NCBI GenBank assembly: GCA_965224745.1
Contig: CBDCZY010000009.1
Location: forward strand, 1-64,000
DNA from: CBDCZY01 sp965224745
Lineage (GTDB): Bacteria > Pseudomonadota > Gammaproteobacteria > Methylococcales > Methylomonadaceae
Direction of reading: 5' to 3'
Length of the DNA: 64,000 bases
Shown here: positions 9,451 through 18,598 of the stretch, in pieces
How positions within the stretch are numbered: position 1 is the first letter of the stretch
Layout of the letters: each line of letters begins with the position of its first letter
The notes under the pieces: model-generated
Databases searched by the model: none
What the model saw: the letters and a program-made list of their open reading frames with translations, nothing else
What the model was told of the DNA's origin: nothing
Made by a program: the position numbers and the translations under genes

Positions 9451-9861
9451 TTATTTTATTAGTGTTGTAAATGGTTCTTTTCCTTTTAGCCTATACACAT
9501 CAAAGTCTCTATCAATAGTTGCAATCGTATTGATACTAAGTTTTTCACCTAAGAAAACCAAACATGCATCTGCAAAGTCCATAGGAAGGTCTGAATATTT
9601 TATTGTTAATTCCTTTATCCTTTGCAAATCATCTGATTCTATAGATTCGAGGGTTACGGCTCCTGCATTCACCCACCCTAGAAAATCTATTTGAGCGTTT
9701 CTATTGAAATCAAGCAAATGGAGTGTTTCTGTAACTGATGCTAAAGTGGTTACCAGTTCATTGTCATTACCCTTTATAAATTTGAGAGATGCTGAATGAT
9801 ATTTATCGTTTCTATCAAATAGGGCAATCAGAGGTCCTGAGTCAATCAGAATCTTCTTCAT
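9451..9861 (-). CDS. VapC-like PIN-domain toxin
   Basis: 136-residue PIN-domain protein. ILIDSGPLIALFD carries the first acidic residue, SVTETLHLL the conserved Glu, DFADACLVFL the central Asp, and TIDRDFDVYR the last acids, so all four metal-binding positions seem present. The ATG overlaps the upstream antitoxin stop (ATGA), implying translational coupling. It is an integron cassette gene ending 4 bp before attC-2. Cassette-borne toxin-antitoxin pairs are known to stabilise large arrays; that role here is inference. Confidence 0.88.
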   Translation of the reverse strand: MKKILIDSGPLIALFDRNDKYHSASLKFIKGNDNELVTTLASVTETLHLLDFNRNAQIDFLGWVNAGAVTLESIESDDLQRIKELTIKYSDLPMDFADACLVFLGEKLSINTIATIDRDFDVYRLKGKEPFTTLIK

Positions 9862-10109
9862 CTTTTTGCTTTTATTTTATCTTTGACGAGTACCTTTCTA
9901 TCTCTTGACAAACTTTCATATGTGCTTGCATATTTTCCGAAAATATTAGAACCCAATTCCCATGGCGATGGTTTATCCAACTTGCCAATAAACTCAGTTA
10001 TGCTTTTTCTTATTAGCTCTGATTTACTAACGCCCATTTGATGAGCAATATTATTAATAGTTTGTTCTAATTTTGGATCAAGCCTAAGAGTAATCAAGTT
10101 ATTCTCCAA
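9858..10109 (-). CDS. Ribbon-helix-helix (CopG-like) antitoxin
   Basis: 83-residue protein with an N-terminal ribbon-helix-helix: a beta strand (LITLRLDPKLEQTI) and a helix pair (HQMGVSKSELIRKSITEF). A basic C-terminal tail likely contacts the PIN toxin encoded immediately downstream with a 4 bp overlap. Such antitoxins usually autoregulate the pair. It is the first gene of its cassette, directly after attC-3. Confidence 0.85.
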   Translation of the reverse strand: MENNLITLRLDPKLEQTINNIAHQMGVSKSELIRKSITEFIGKLDKPSPWELGSNIFGKYASTYESLSRDRKVLVKDKIKAKR

Positions 10110-10169
10110 TTAAGATGTAATACTTATTGTAATACAAAAGTGTTGGATGTCAATATTTCTCTTGCTTTT

Positions 10170-10927
10170 ACATAACGCCCGCATCACAGGATGCCGTAAG
10201 GGGCGCGTCTTTTGCGGCTTTTTCTTTTCGCAAAGTCGAGTAGACCGAGGGAACTTCCCCCCTCAGTCCCTCACAGAACCGTACGTGAGACTCTCACCTC
10301 ATACGGCTCTTCATGTCCCTCGCAAATTACCAAGTTTGCATAAGTTTTCAGTTCCTCCTATTTCTAGTTGACCGAAAATCTATTTTGGACATGTCAGCCC
10401 CTTCGCTCCATTTCCATTACAGAAACTTCTTCACTACTACGAACTGATCCGCCCCCGTGCTCTGCTTCGGTACTTTCTCACTCCATGGGGCTTCCACTCG
10501 TGATTTTTCCTTAACATCAGAACGACAGGTTCCCAAGTTCCATTCTAAAGCCTATATCAAATTCATGCCCTCTTTATGCCGGTTGCCGTCTGGTCAGGAT
10601 TAAAGGTAACTTCCAGACTTATCCCCGCCCCACGCCTGCGTTCGGGTTTTGACAACAATGATAAGCGTTTCGACACCTCATCAAGGGTTCATTTTCATTC
10701 ATCTCTTTGATACTCACCTGACATGTTCTCTACAGTCATGCCTTTTCCCTTCTCGCTCACTACCAAAGCTCTTTACCTCAGCAGCAGAGGGCGGTTTGTA
10801 ACCAACTCCTTTCAGTCGATTACGAGAGACCTACTCTCATCTTTAGAATAGTTACGAACAACTTCGTTGTTCTCTTGGCACACAGGCGTGACGCTTACGG
10901 CAGTCCTAGTGCATGCGATTGTTGGAC
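10170..10927 (-). other. attC recombination site (attC-3), split by a group II intron
   Basis: The outer cores are GTCCAAC (10927-10921, minus strand) and GTTATGT (10176-10170). Removing 10235-10883 restores a normal attC whose loop (TTTTCGCAAA/AGGCGTGACGC) matches those of attC-5 and attC-6. The intron therefore lies in the unpaired loop end of the site. Confidence 0.8.
10235..10883 (-). ncRNA. ORF-less group II intron (about 649 nt) in an attC site
   Basis: On the minus strand it begins GTGTGCCAAGAG, a GUGYG-type 5' end. It ends with a canonical domain V (GAGCCGTATGAGGTGAGAGT ... CACGTACGGTTC) and a domain VI hairpin (GGGGGGAAGTTCCCTCGG) closing in CTACTCGAC. Both ends coincide with the borders of the attC interruption. 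No maturase reading frame is present, so splicing or mobility would need a reverse transcriptase supplied in trans. Exact ends are within a few nucleotides. Confidence 0.8.
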
Positions 10928-11622
10928 GAAGCCGCTATCGCGGAGGAAGAGCTGCCGCGCCGATAAAATTAAAGTGTACCCTCAGTACCCTCCCTTTTCA
11001 TAAGAAGGTAACCTGTAAGCTCATTTATTTAACAGTGAGGTTACACACTGATGACACCATTTCTCGAATCAAAATACAATCATTATTATTCACTGCACTG
11101 CAAACATTTAAAACTTCAGGGACTGCAACCCAAAACCATTGAGGCGTATTCACGTGCTATTCGCCGTATTGCTGTTTATTTCAATGGCCATCTGGATAAC
11201 CTGTCTCAAGACCAGCTTCTTGACTACTTTCATGATCTGCTCGACCGCCTTTCATGGAGTGCGGTTAAGCTGGATCTTTATGGATTAAAGTTTTTCTATA
11301 CCCATGTCCTTGCCAAACCCTGGGCTGACATTCCTATGGTTAAACCGCCGCGCTGTACACGCATTCCCGATATTGTGACTAGGGCGGAAGCGCAGCGGCT
11401 GTTTATGTCGACACGCAAGTTAAGCTACTGCGTATTCTATTTTACCCTTTACAGTATGGGTTTGCGTCTAGGCGAAGGCTTGAACCTGGAGGTAGGGGAT
11501 ATCGATGCGACGCGAATGCGTGTGCATATTCGCAATGCCAAGGGCAATAAAGACCGTGTGGTACCTTTGCCCGTCAATACCTTGCAGGTACTTTGTAATG
11601 GTCAAGTTTTCTTGGAAGGATT

Positions 11623-12472
11623 TTAAGCCGCTTTTTTCATTTCTTTGGTTTTTTGATGAGGGGTTTTATAATCAATAGCAGAATGTAACCTTTTATAGTT
11701 ATAGAAACTAATATAGCTAGTCACAGCACTGACTACAGAGGAGTAATTAATAAAACTCAAATAGTTCAGCCTCTCTGTTTTTAAATTCCTAAAAAACCGC
11801 TCCATCACAGCATTATCCCAGCAATTAGCTCGACGGCTCATACTTTGTGTTATATCCAAGTCATGAAGATAATCAACAAATAGATTGGCTGAATATTGAA
11901 CCCCTTGGTCTGAATGAAACATTAATTGTTGAGTATCTGGCTTGTGTTTATTAATCGCATGTTCTAATGCTGACTTTGCAAGCTCTGCATTGGGTTCTTC
12001 TGATAATGCCCAGCCCATAATTTCTCTTGACCCAAGATCAAGTATACAAGCTAAATAGCTCCAGCCTGTATAGGTTTTAATGTAGGTAATGTCACCTACC
12101 CAGTGCGTATGAACAGTACTGGGATTAAACTGTCTTAAGTAAATGATCCGCTTTCTTGTGGACTTCTCCCGCTGGATAGCTGTGTCGCTTTTTAGGTTTT
12201 ATGGCAATGACATTCGATTTTTTCATTAATGAAGCTGTTTTATAAACGCCTATTTCAATCCCTCTGTTAGCTAATTCAACCTGAGTCCTTCGTTTACCAT
12301 AGGTATGCTGAGTTTCAATGGCTATCAATTTAATTTGTTCTATGGTTTCTTGTTCTTCATCGCTCATTTGATTATTAATCTGATAGTAGTGTGTACTGAG
12401 AGCTATATTAAATAGTGTGCAAAGCTCTGTTGTTTGATAGCCTGGAGAAGCCTTCTTTATTTCAACAATCAA
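11623..12472 (-). pseudogene. IS3 transposase OrfB, frameshifted
   Basis: The 5' frame (12125-12472) gives the HTH_21-like domain with TYGKRRTQVELANRGI. The 3' frame, read from about 12130, gives the rve core with THWVGDITYI, FHSDQGVQYS and NCWDNAVMERFFRNLK, so the DDE residues are intact. The break is near 12131, where a base appears missing after AAGAC. It may be a true mutation or a sequencing error. The element may still be mobilised in trans. Confidence 0.85.
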
Positions 12473-12792
12473 TTCAGATTGTTGTTGTCTCGAACAAAGA
12501 AGGCTGTGGCCTTTTTTAGTATTTCATTATCCCTTTTAGCTCGCCATAATTGCTTCTCTAGGCTTTGTATTTTCTGTTGTTCTGGGGTTAACGCTTGCTT
12601 ATCCTGAGGTGTATTACCTTTGAGTTCATCTAAATATTGCTTTTTCCATCGCCTCACAGCAGAGTCACCTGCTCCTGATATTTCCATTACCTGCTTATTG
12701 GTATATCCTTCATTTACCATGAGTTTAGCGTAGTCTAGACGCTGTTCTGTGGTGAAGGTTGTTTTAGGTTTTACTGTGGTTATTTCGGTCAT
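12469..12792 (-). CDS. IS3 transposase OrfA (type B)
   Basis: 107-residue OrfA with a helix-turn-helix (MVNEGYTNKQVMEISGAGDSAVRRW) and a terminal coiled segment (KIQSLEKQLWRAKRDNEILKKA). It overlaps orfB by 4 bp, consistent with frameshift-coupled production of OrfAB in IS3 elements. Confidence 0.92.
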   Translation of the reverse strand: MTEITTVKPKTTFTTEQRLDYAKLMVNEGYTNKQVMEISGAGDSAVRRWKKQYLDELKGNTPQDKQALTPEQQKIQSLEKQLWRAKRDNEILKKATAFFVRDNNNLN

Positions 12793-13214
12793 TTTTTATC
12801 CTAATTTTGGGTTGGATTATAAGCTATAAATCCTTCCAAGATTATTAGACCATTACACTTCGCCGATTTTGGGTATTGCACCGACACCCAACGCTATTGT
12901 TCCCCAATCGTTCACGGGGGCTGGAAGGGGCGCATCTTGCTGAGTCGCCGCTTGATCGCGGTGGCGTTCAGGCGACTATCAAGCTCGTTGCTCAGGAGAT
13001 GGGGCTAAAAAAAAGATTTCCTGCCATTCTCTGCGTCACAGCTATGCCACGCATTTGCTGGAGTCGGTCTGCTGGAACTCCAGCAGTTTCTGGGGCACAG
13101 TTCCCTGCTGACTACGGCACGCTATGCCCATCTGACTGATGTGACCTGTGACAATTCTGAACAGCGGATCAATCAGCTGATGGGTGGTTTCAACGTGTCG
13201 TGGAGGAAGATCAG

Positions 13215-14314
13215 ATGATTTTGCTTTCCTCTGTCATCGATCAGTTTGAAACTGATTTCCTGAACACCTATCAGGGGCAGGTTCTACCTGCTCAGCGAAA
13301 GGCACTGAATGCACTTAAAATCTGCCGGACAAAATTCAGCCCGGTGATGCAGGTCAGCTGTACCGACTGTGACCACCAACGCTTTGTTCCCCATTCCTGC
13401 GGTCATCGCAACTGTCCGCATTGCCAGCTTCATGAATCTCAGCTGTGGATTGAGAATCAGCTGAAAAAACAGGTGCCGGGTGACTATTTTATGATCACGT
13501 TTACTTTGCCTGCGCAGCTGAGATCTCTGGCCAAAAACCATCAAAAACTTGTTTACCGGCTGATGTTTGATGGTGTCTGGGAAACCCTACAATCCTTCAG
13601 TCGCAATGACAAAAAATTAAGGGGGATCCCGGGATGATTGCCGTTTTGCACACCCATGCCCGACATCTGGATTATCATCCGCATATCCATACCGTGATGC
13701 CTGCGACAGTGGTTGACCGACTCAATAAACTGACACGCACCAAACACGGCAAGTACCTGTTTAATCACAAAGCCCTCGCCAAGGTCTTTCGGGGTAAACT
13801 GCTGTCGAAACTGGCCAAAGAAAACTTGATTTTGCCTAAATCTATTCCGCAAAAATGGATTGTCAATTGTAAGAAAGTAGGCTCAGGCGGCAAGGCACTG
13901 GTCTATCTGGGGCGCTATCTTTATCGTGGGGTCATCCGCGAGAAGGATATTTTATCTGTCAGCAATGGCAAGGTGACGTTTCGCTATCAGAACAGTGACA
14001 CTAAGCGTTGGGAAACCCGAACAGAAACCGGCGCCAAATTTTTATGGCTGGTTCTGCAGCCTGTTTTGCCAACGGGATTTCGCCGTGCCAGAAATTTTGG
14101 ATTTTTGCATCCTAACAGTAAGAAAATGATCAGCATTCTGCTAACCCTGGGCAAACTTGACCCCAAAAAAATGCTGGAAAAAATAGGCCTTCGACAGCGA
14201 CCCCAGAGGGCCTGCACCTGCTGTGGTGGAACAATGCAGGTGAGCCGAACCCGAATTCCCATTGTCGAAGTACTCAGGCTAAAAACAGACAGCCAAGCGT
14301 TGGTGCCGACTTAA
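13215..14314 (+). pseudogene. IS91 family transposase (copy 2), one frameshift
   Basis: Same gene as at 8023, with the frameshift near 13632 retained. The 3' frame here continues to its natural end and contains the second Cys pair (RACTCCGGTMQVSRTR), which copy 1 has lost. The natural TAA stop (14312-14314) forms part of the TTAA target duplicated by IS1634, so that insertion did not alter the protein. Confidence 0.86.
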
Positions 14315-16429
14315 CCCATCTTCGTGACTTATATTTACAATATCCTGTTATTTCAATAAGTTAAAATTTTCAATCTGTTTCAGTTGGCACTACAGATTTT
14401 TTTTATCGATAATTGTTTTACATTGACCAATGAGGTCGGGTTTAATATTCAAAGCTTCATAAATTTGTTTCTGACGTAGCTCCGCCTTCGTTGTTGTCCG
14501 CAGGTGAATCATTTTATGATCATCCGTTGGTAAGGTCATGGTGATACGTTGCTGTGTCGACATGATGTTGCGAATACTGTCCCAGCTTAAATGAATGCCC
14601 TGTTGCTTCAGTTGATAGCGCAGCGTATGCACCAGATGATAAGCCAGCAAAGTAATGAACAAGTGGCCGGTGACACGGTCTTCTTTTTGGTGGTAAACCG
14701 GGCGCAAGCCCAGTTCAGTTTTCAAGCTTCGAAAGGTGGCTTCGATCTCGGTCAGCATGATGTAGGTTGTCCACAGTTGTTCTTCAGACCAGTCGGGGAT
14801 ATTGGTTCTGAGGCAATAGACACCACAGTGTTGATCGTTCTGTTTACTTTGAGGTTCACGTTGCCATTCAAGCCGGATGGCGTTTTTTTTCTCGTCATCG
14901 GTTATGACGTCAATGCGGTAGTCTTGCGAAACCCGCCGGTTTTTTTCGCGCAGTCGACCGATCCGTTCCAGTATTTTGCTGTATTTTTTGATCGTCCCTT
15001 TTTTGTTTAAGCCCGCATCAAGCTTGTTGAGTGCTTCTTCCATGCGAACATGGAAGCGGTTTCGGATAGCCTGCTCTTTTTTTTGTTTTTGTTCGGAGTG
15101 ACAATAGAGCCGGGTTTCGTGGGTGTCTTGATCTGTTTCGCGATAAACACACACCTGACTGTGTTCGGTTTCTCTCACCATCACAGCATCGTCCTGATCG
15201 GTGGGATTGATCACGGATCGCTCTCGACTGACCACCAGATAATGATAGCCCTGCTCGATTAACCAGGCGATGTTGTCGGCACTGGCAATACCGGCATCCA
15301 TGATGATCACAGGTTTTGTGACCTGCGGTAATGGCTGTTTTTTTTGTAGTCCATCCAGCATTAACTCCAAGGTGCCCGGCTCACTGGCATTACCCGGGAA
15401 AACCTGACTGCTCAGAGGAAATCCCTCACCATCCAACACCAGTCCCAGCGTCACCAAGGGACAATCACTGCGTTTTTCTTTGGAACGACCGAACTGGGCT
15501 TTGGGGTTTTGGTGACACTGCCCTTCAAAATAGGTATTGGTCAAATCGTATAGCACAATACTACGGTTTAATTCGAATAAGGTTTGCTCTTGCTCGGACA
15601 GAAACGTTTCCAGTGCCGTCTGGTGTTTGAGCAATTTATCGCTGATCGTATAAAGCCGTGTCAGGCTGGTATGGCCATAGTCATGGTCAAGCAGTTCTCC
15701 CAACGCTGAGCGTGATTGTAGCCAATCATGGGTGTGCAATTCACTGCCCGGTGAAACCACACGGCCGATAATGTTACCGATGGCCGCAGCGAGTTCGACT
15801 TTATTAAAACCCAGTGCGGTGAGCTTCTGATCCAGTTGTAGTTGCATAACCGCATGCCACGCCAGCGTTTCAACACCGATACTGCGGGCTTGAAGGGTTT
15901 CGACATGATTGATATCAACCGTGTGATAATCAGGTTCTGGACTGGCAGCATCCACCGGTTGGGCCAGCTTAGCGATGATAAGCGCACTGTAACGCTGGGC
16001 TGAGGCTTCCAGGCATTGCGTTAACTCATCGGCTACATGAAACAATTCTTGCTGATGAGGCTCACAGCCTTGTAACAATTGTTCAATCCTGGCTGTCAGC
16101 AAGGGCCAGTGCTCTGGATCAATGGCGAAGTCTTTGCCTAGATTCAGTAAGGTGCGTTGCTTTACTTTCCTTCCCACGCGAACGGATTCAACGATCCGAT
16201 AGGTGAAGTAGGCCCCGCCATTATCCAGGGATTTCGTTTTGGTTTTTCGAATATACATGTCCCTAGCATTAATGAAAAACCGGGGAAAATCAAGGGTCAA
16301 AAAGACGAAAATGGCACTACCGAGCGGATCTGGAAAAAACACCGTTGAAAGGTAAGGTTTTTTTTCATGGAATCATTCGATGAAAACAAAATATCAATAA
16401 CTTAGCGATGTCAAAGTCACGAAGATGGG
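14315..16429 (-). mobile_element. IS1634-family element, copy 2
   Basis: 2115 bp between CCCATCTTCGTGACTT repeats, flanked by TTAA at 14311-14314 and 16430-16433. The unoccupied site is visible in IS91 copy 1 at 9118-9121 (GACTTAAGCGC). Confidence 0.96.
14390..16258 (-). CDS. IS1634 family transposase (copy 2)
   Basis: Practically identical to the proteins at 3568 and 57893, with the same start choice (MYIRKTKTKS). The catalytic segments (VLYDLTNTYF, IIMDAGIAS, EIEATFRSLKTE) are unchanged, so the enzyme should be functional. Confidence 0.94.
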   Translation of the reverse strand: MYIRKTKTKSLDNGGAYFTYRIVESVRVGRKVKQRTLLNLGKDFAIDPEHWPLLTARIEQLLQGCEPHQQELFHVADELTQCLEASAQRYSALIIAKLAQPVDAASPEPDYHTVDINHVETLQARSIGVETLAWHAVMQLQLDQKLTALGFNKVELAAAIGNIIGRVVSPGSELHTHDWLQSRSALGELLDHDYGHTSLTRLYTISDKLLKHQTALETFLSEQEQTLFELNRSIVLYDLTNTYFEGQCHQNPKAQFGRSKEKRSDCPLVTLGLVLDGEGFPLSSQVFPGNASEPGTLELMLDGLQKKQPLPQVTKPVIIMDAGIASADNIAWLIEQGYHYLVVSRERSVINPTDQDDAVMVRETEHSQVCVYRETDQDTHETRLYCHSEQKQKKEQAIRNRFHVRMEEALNKLDAGLNKKGTIKKYSKILERIGRLREKNRRVSQDYRIDVITDDEKKNAIRLEWQREPQSKQNDQHCGVYCLRTNIPDWSEEQLWTTYIMLTEIEATFRSLKTELGLRPVYHQKEDRVTGHLFITLLAYHLVHTLRYQLKQQGIHLSWDSIRNIMSTQQRITMTLPTDDHKMIHLRTTTKAELRQKQIYEALNIKPDLIGQCKTIIDKKNL

Positions 16430-16695
16430 TTAAGCGCTGGAGGCATTTATTGATTATGTAGCATTTAATCACTCTCAGGCAATGGCACAAGTAGCCTATA
16501 ATGGGCCAAGGCTATTACCTGCTCTGAAAAAGGGGGGCATTGATAAAAAAAGGGGGCTTTATGGATGATCGCAATGAAAATCCATGCATTTGCGGAAAAC
16601 GGATTAAAAAATAGAAGCCGGATGCATTAATCGGGCTGTTCAGCAAAAAGCTATTTGCAATAGCGAAACTCACACCAAACAGTAAAAACGGGCTT

Positions 16696-16758
16696 GTCCA
16701 ACAAACGGTTCAGATTGTGGTTCGCTCCGCTCACACAATCTAACCTTATTCGTTATGT
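16696..16758 (-). other. attC recombination site (attC-4)
   Basis: Same sequence as attC-2 except for the outermost bases: minus-strand ACATAAC (16758-16752) to GTTGGAC (16702-16696). It closes the cassette encoding the small membrane protein. The stop codon of that gene overlaps the core. Confidence 0.87.
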
Positions 16759-17118
16759 TTTTAGTTTACAAGGAGCTACTCTTGGAGAGCTATTATAACG
16801 CCATTGCTCTGTATTTAGAATTGCTAAAATTCCTCCCGTAGCAAAAATACCGACCGAAATGGGCATGCAATCACCTATTTTTGGAATAGGTGAATCAGCA
16901 ACGCTAACATTTACGGAACGACCATTACTCAACCTAACGATAACTAACCAATTTAGATACGTGCCTCCTACTTTAGGAATATGCATCTCTCTTTCCTCAA
17001 CCTTTATTATCTCAGCCCATTCTTGATATGTTGTCTTTAACTCCATTATTTGAGAGTAATCTCTATATAAATAAAATGATATAGACAGGATAAAGATAAC
17101 AATAAATATACGAAACAA
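16753..17118 (-). CDS. Hypothetical membrane-anchored protein (integron cassette)
   Basis: 121 residues with no family I recognise. The N-terminus (FRIFIVIFILSISFYLYRDY) is a single hydrophobic anchor. The remainder is soluble and probably extracytoplasmic, with a beta-rich stretch (YLNWLVIVRLSNGRSVNVSV) and a small hydrophobic patch near the end. The TTG start has AGAGG about 9 nt upstream. Single unknown proteins of this size with a membrane anchor are common in integron cassettes. Confidence 0.6.
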   Translation of the reverse strand: MFRIFIVIFILSISFYLYRDYSQIMELKTTYQEWAEIIKVEEREMHIPKVGGTYLNWLVIVRLSNGRSVNVSVADSPIPKIGDCMPISVGIFATGGILAILNTEQWRYNSSPRVAPCKLKT

Positions 17119-17401
17119 TCTTAAGCCTCTTTATAGATATATTGCTCTAACAGCTGTGTTGTAACTCACTCACACATTCCTTGCTAACACATACAATATT
17201 ATTTATTCCACCAGAGTATTAAGTATCAATCCACTCCAGCACTATCGAAAAGTATAGTATATTTCATTCTGATAAATCAGGTGTATTTTACATATTCTTT
17301 AAAACATAACGCCTGCTTCAGTTGACCGTAAAAAGGGGCGGGGATTTTGCGTCTTTTTGCAAAATTTGTGACGCTTTTTACGGTCAACTGGAAGCAATTG
17401 T

Positions 17402-18588
17402 ATGGATAATAAACCCTGTTTTCGGGTAAAGTGAGACCCAAGCTTTGGCTGCAACCAAAGCCTTCTTTTACAGCAGTTCGATGGATGCGAGGTTCCTCTA
17501 TTGAGAGACCGATAACAAGTGAGAACGCTGTATCAGACTCCAAGCACTCAACTCGGATAGTCAACGGGGTCTCGAACCCGAATTTGCAAGGCAGAGTCAG
17601 CTTATTATGAAGACTAGAAAAACTCAAGAAGAAATCAATATTGGTGTCGATACGGGAAAACATCAACTGGATATTTATATCCGTCCCTTAGATATTTATT
17701 TTACAGTCACTAACGATGATAAAGGGATTAAAAAAGCGGTTGCTGAGATTAAAAAATATCATCCAACACGCATTATTATTGAAGCAACGGGACGAATGGA
17801 ACACGCTTTTATCTTGGCCTGTTCAAAAGCCAATTTACCTTTTGTAGTCGCTAATCCTTTACACATTAAAAAGTTCGCAGGCGCTATTGGTCGATTAGCT
17901 AAAACAGATCAATTAGATGCCAGCTTAATGGCTCATTATGGTGAATCCATTCAACCTAATTTATCTCTGTTAAAACCAGAAAACATGCGGAGAATGAGTG
18001 ATTTATTATCACGCAGAAGACAATTAACATCCATGCAAACCATGGAAAAGAATCGTCTTAAAATTATGCCTAAAAAACTACAGGGCTTGATCAAACCAAT
18101 CTTAACAACCATTAAAAATCAACTGTTAAAAGTGGATGAAAAACTATTAAAATTAATTGAAGAGTGTCCAGAATATCATGAAAAAAATGAAATTCTACAA
18201 AGTATGCCTGGCATCGGAAATGTCGTGGCTTTTAGTTTGTTAGCTGACATGCCAGAACTCGGTTCCATGAGTAGCAAAGAAGCCGCTGCTTTAGTCGGTG
18301 TTGCTCCTTTTAATCGAGAGAGTGGCACGTATAAAGGACAACGTAGAATTCGTGGTGGCCGTTATCAAGTCCGTACTGTGATGTTTATGGCCATGATGTC
18401 AGCGATACAATGTAATCCTGTTTTTAAAGCTAAATATGAGCAATTAGTAGATGATGGAAAACCTAAAAAAATTGCCCTTATTGCCTGTGTCAGAAAGATG
18501 ATTGTGATACTCAATTCTATGCTTCGAGACGGCGTCAAATGGGAGGTGAATCATGCTTAATAATTACTATTTGACACCATAGTCACTT
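17402..18588 (+). mobile_element. IS110/IS1111-family element inserted in attC
   Basis: Encodes one DEDD transposase and has no clear terminal inverted repeats at its borders, as expected for IS110. It begins about ATGGATAATA and ends about CATAGTCACTT, directly adjoining the attC core GTTATGC. IS1111-attC elements that target integron attC sites are an established group. Ends are approximate to 2-3 bp. Confidence 0.82.
17607..18560 (+). CDS. IS110/IS1111 family transposase
   Basis: 317-residue DEDD transposase. The RuvC-like N-terminal domain shows NIGVDTGKHQLDIYI (D), IIIEATGRMEH (E) and AKTDQLDASLMA (DxxD). The C-terminal transposase_20 domain shows MPGIGNVVAFSLLADMPEL and GVAPFNRESGTYKGQRRI with the putative catalytic Ser. 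Length is normal. It is oriented opposite to the cassette genes. Confidence 0.93.
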   Translation: MKTRKTQEEINIGVDTGKHQLDIYIRPLDIYFTVTNDDKGIKKAVAEIKKYHPTRIIIEATGRMEHAFILACSKANLPFVVANPLHIKKFAGAIGRLAKTDQLDASLMAHYGESIQPNLSLLKPENMRRMSDLLSRRRQLTSMQTMEKNRLKIMPKKLQGLIKPILTTIKNQLLKVDEKLLKLIEECPEYHEKNEILQSMPGIGNVVAFSLLADMPELGSMSSKEAAALVGVAPFNRESGTYKGQRRIRGGRYQVRTVMFMAMMSAIQCNPVFKAKYEQLVDDGKPKKIALIACVRKMIVILNSMLRDGVKWEVNHA

Positions 18589-18598
18589 GTTATGCTTA

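Larger units (their letters stand above)
11594..12857 (-). mobile_element. IS3-family element (type B)
   Basis: The ends TGTAATGGTCAAGTTTTCTT and TGTAATGGTCTAATAATCTT (minus strand) are imperfect inverted repeats followed by GGAAGGATTT. The target duplication is CTT (11591-11593 and 12858-12860). The empty site is seen in IS91 copy 1 (GCAGGTACTTCGCCG near 7668). It encodes OrfA and a frameshifted OrfB. Confidence 0.93.
11051..13218 (+). pseudogene. IS91-associated tyrosine recombinase (copy 2), split by IS3
   Basis: The same degraded recombinase as at 7127. Reading is normal to VNTLQVL at about 11593, where the IS3-type element inserted with a CTT duplication. The rest resumes at 12858 and keeps the A-run frameshift near 13010 and the later indel. 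It lacks the extra frameshift seen in copy 1 near 7708 (CTATTGTTCCCC here against CTATTTTCCCC). Confidence 0.85.
10928..16695 (+). mobile_element. IS91-family element, copy 2, carrying IS3 and IS1634 insertions
   Basis: Nearly identical to copy 1 after removing the IS3-type element (11594-12857) and IS1634 (14315-16429). The shared block begins at 10913 and stops at 16755, again inside attC cores on both sides. The tail 16434-16695 is the same non-coding IS91 3' sequence as 9122-9383. Confidence 0.87.
17304..18595 (-). other. attC recombination site (attC-5), split by IS1111-type IS
   Basis: Minus-strand GCATAAC (18595-18589) and GTTATGT (17310-17304) are the cores. The palindromic arms GCTTCCAGTTGACCGTAAAA and TTTTACGGTCAACTGAAGC are almost perfect. 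The insertion lies between the right core and the arm, next to the recombination point. Confidence 0.82.

Noticed and set aside
10340..10860. Protein-coding gene in the 10.3-10.9 kb gap
   Set aside because: Short ORFs only; the whole interval fits an ORF-less group II intron on the minus strand.
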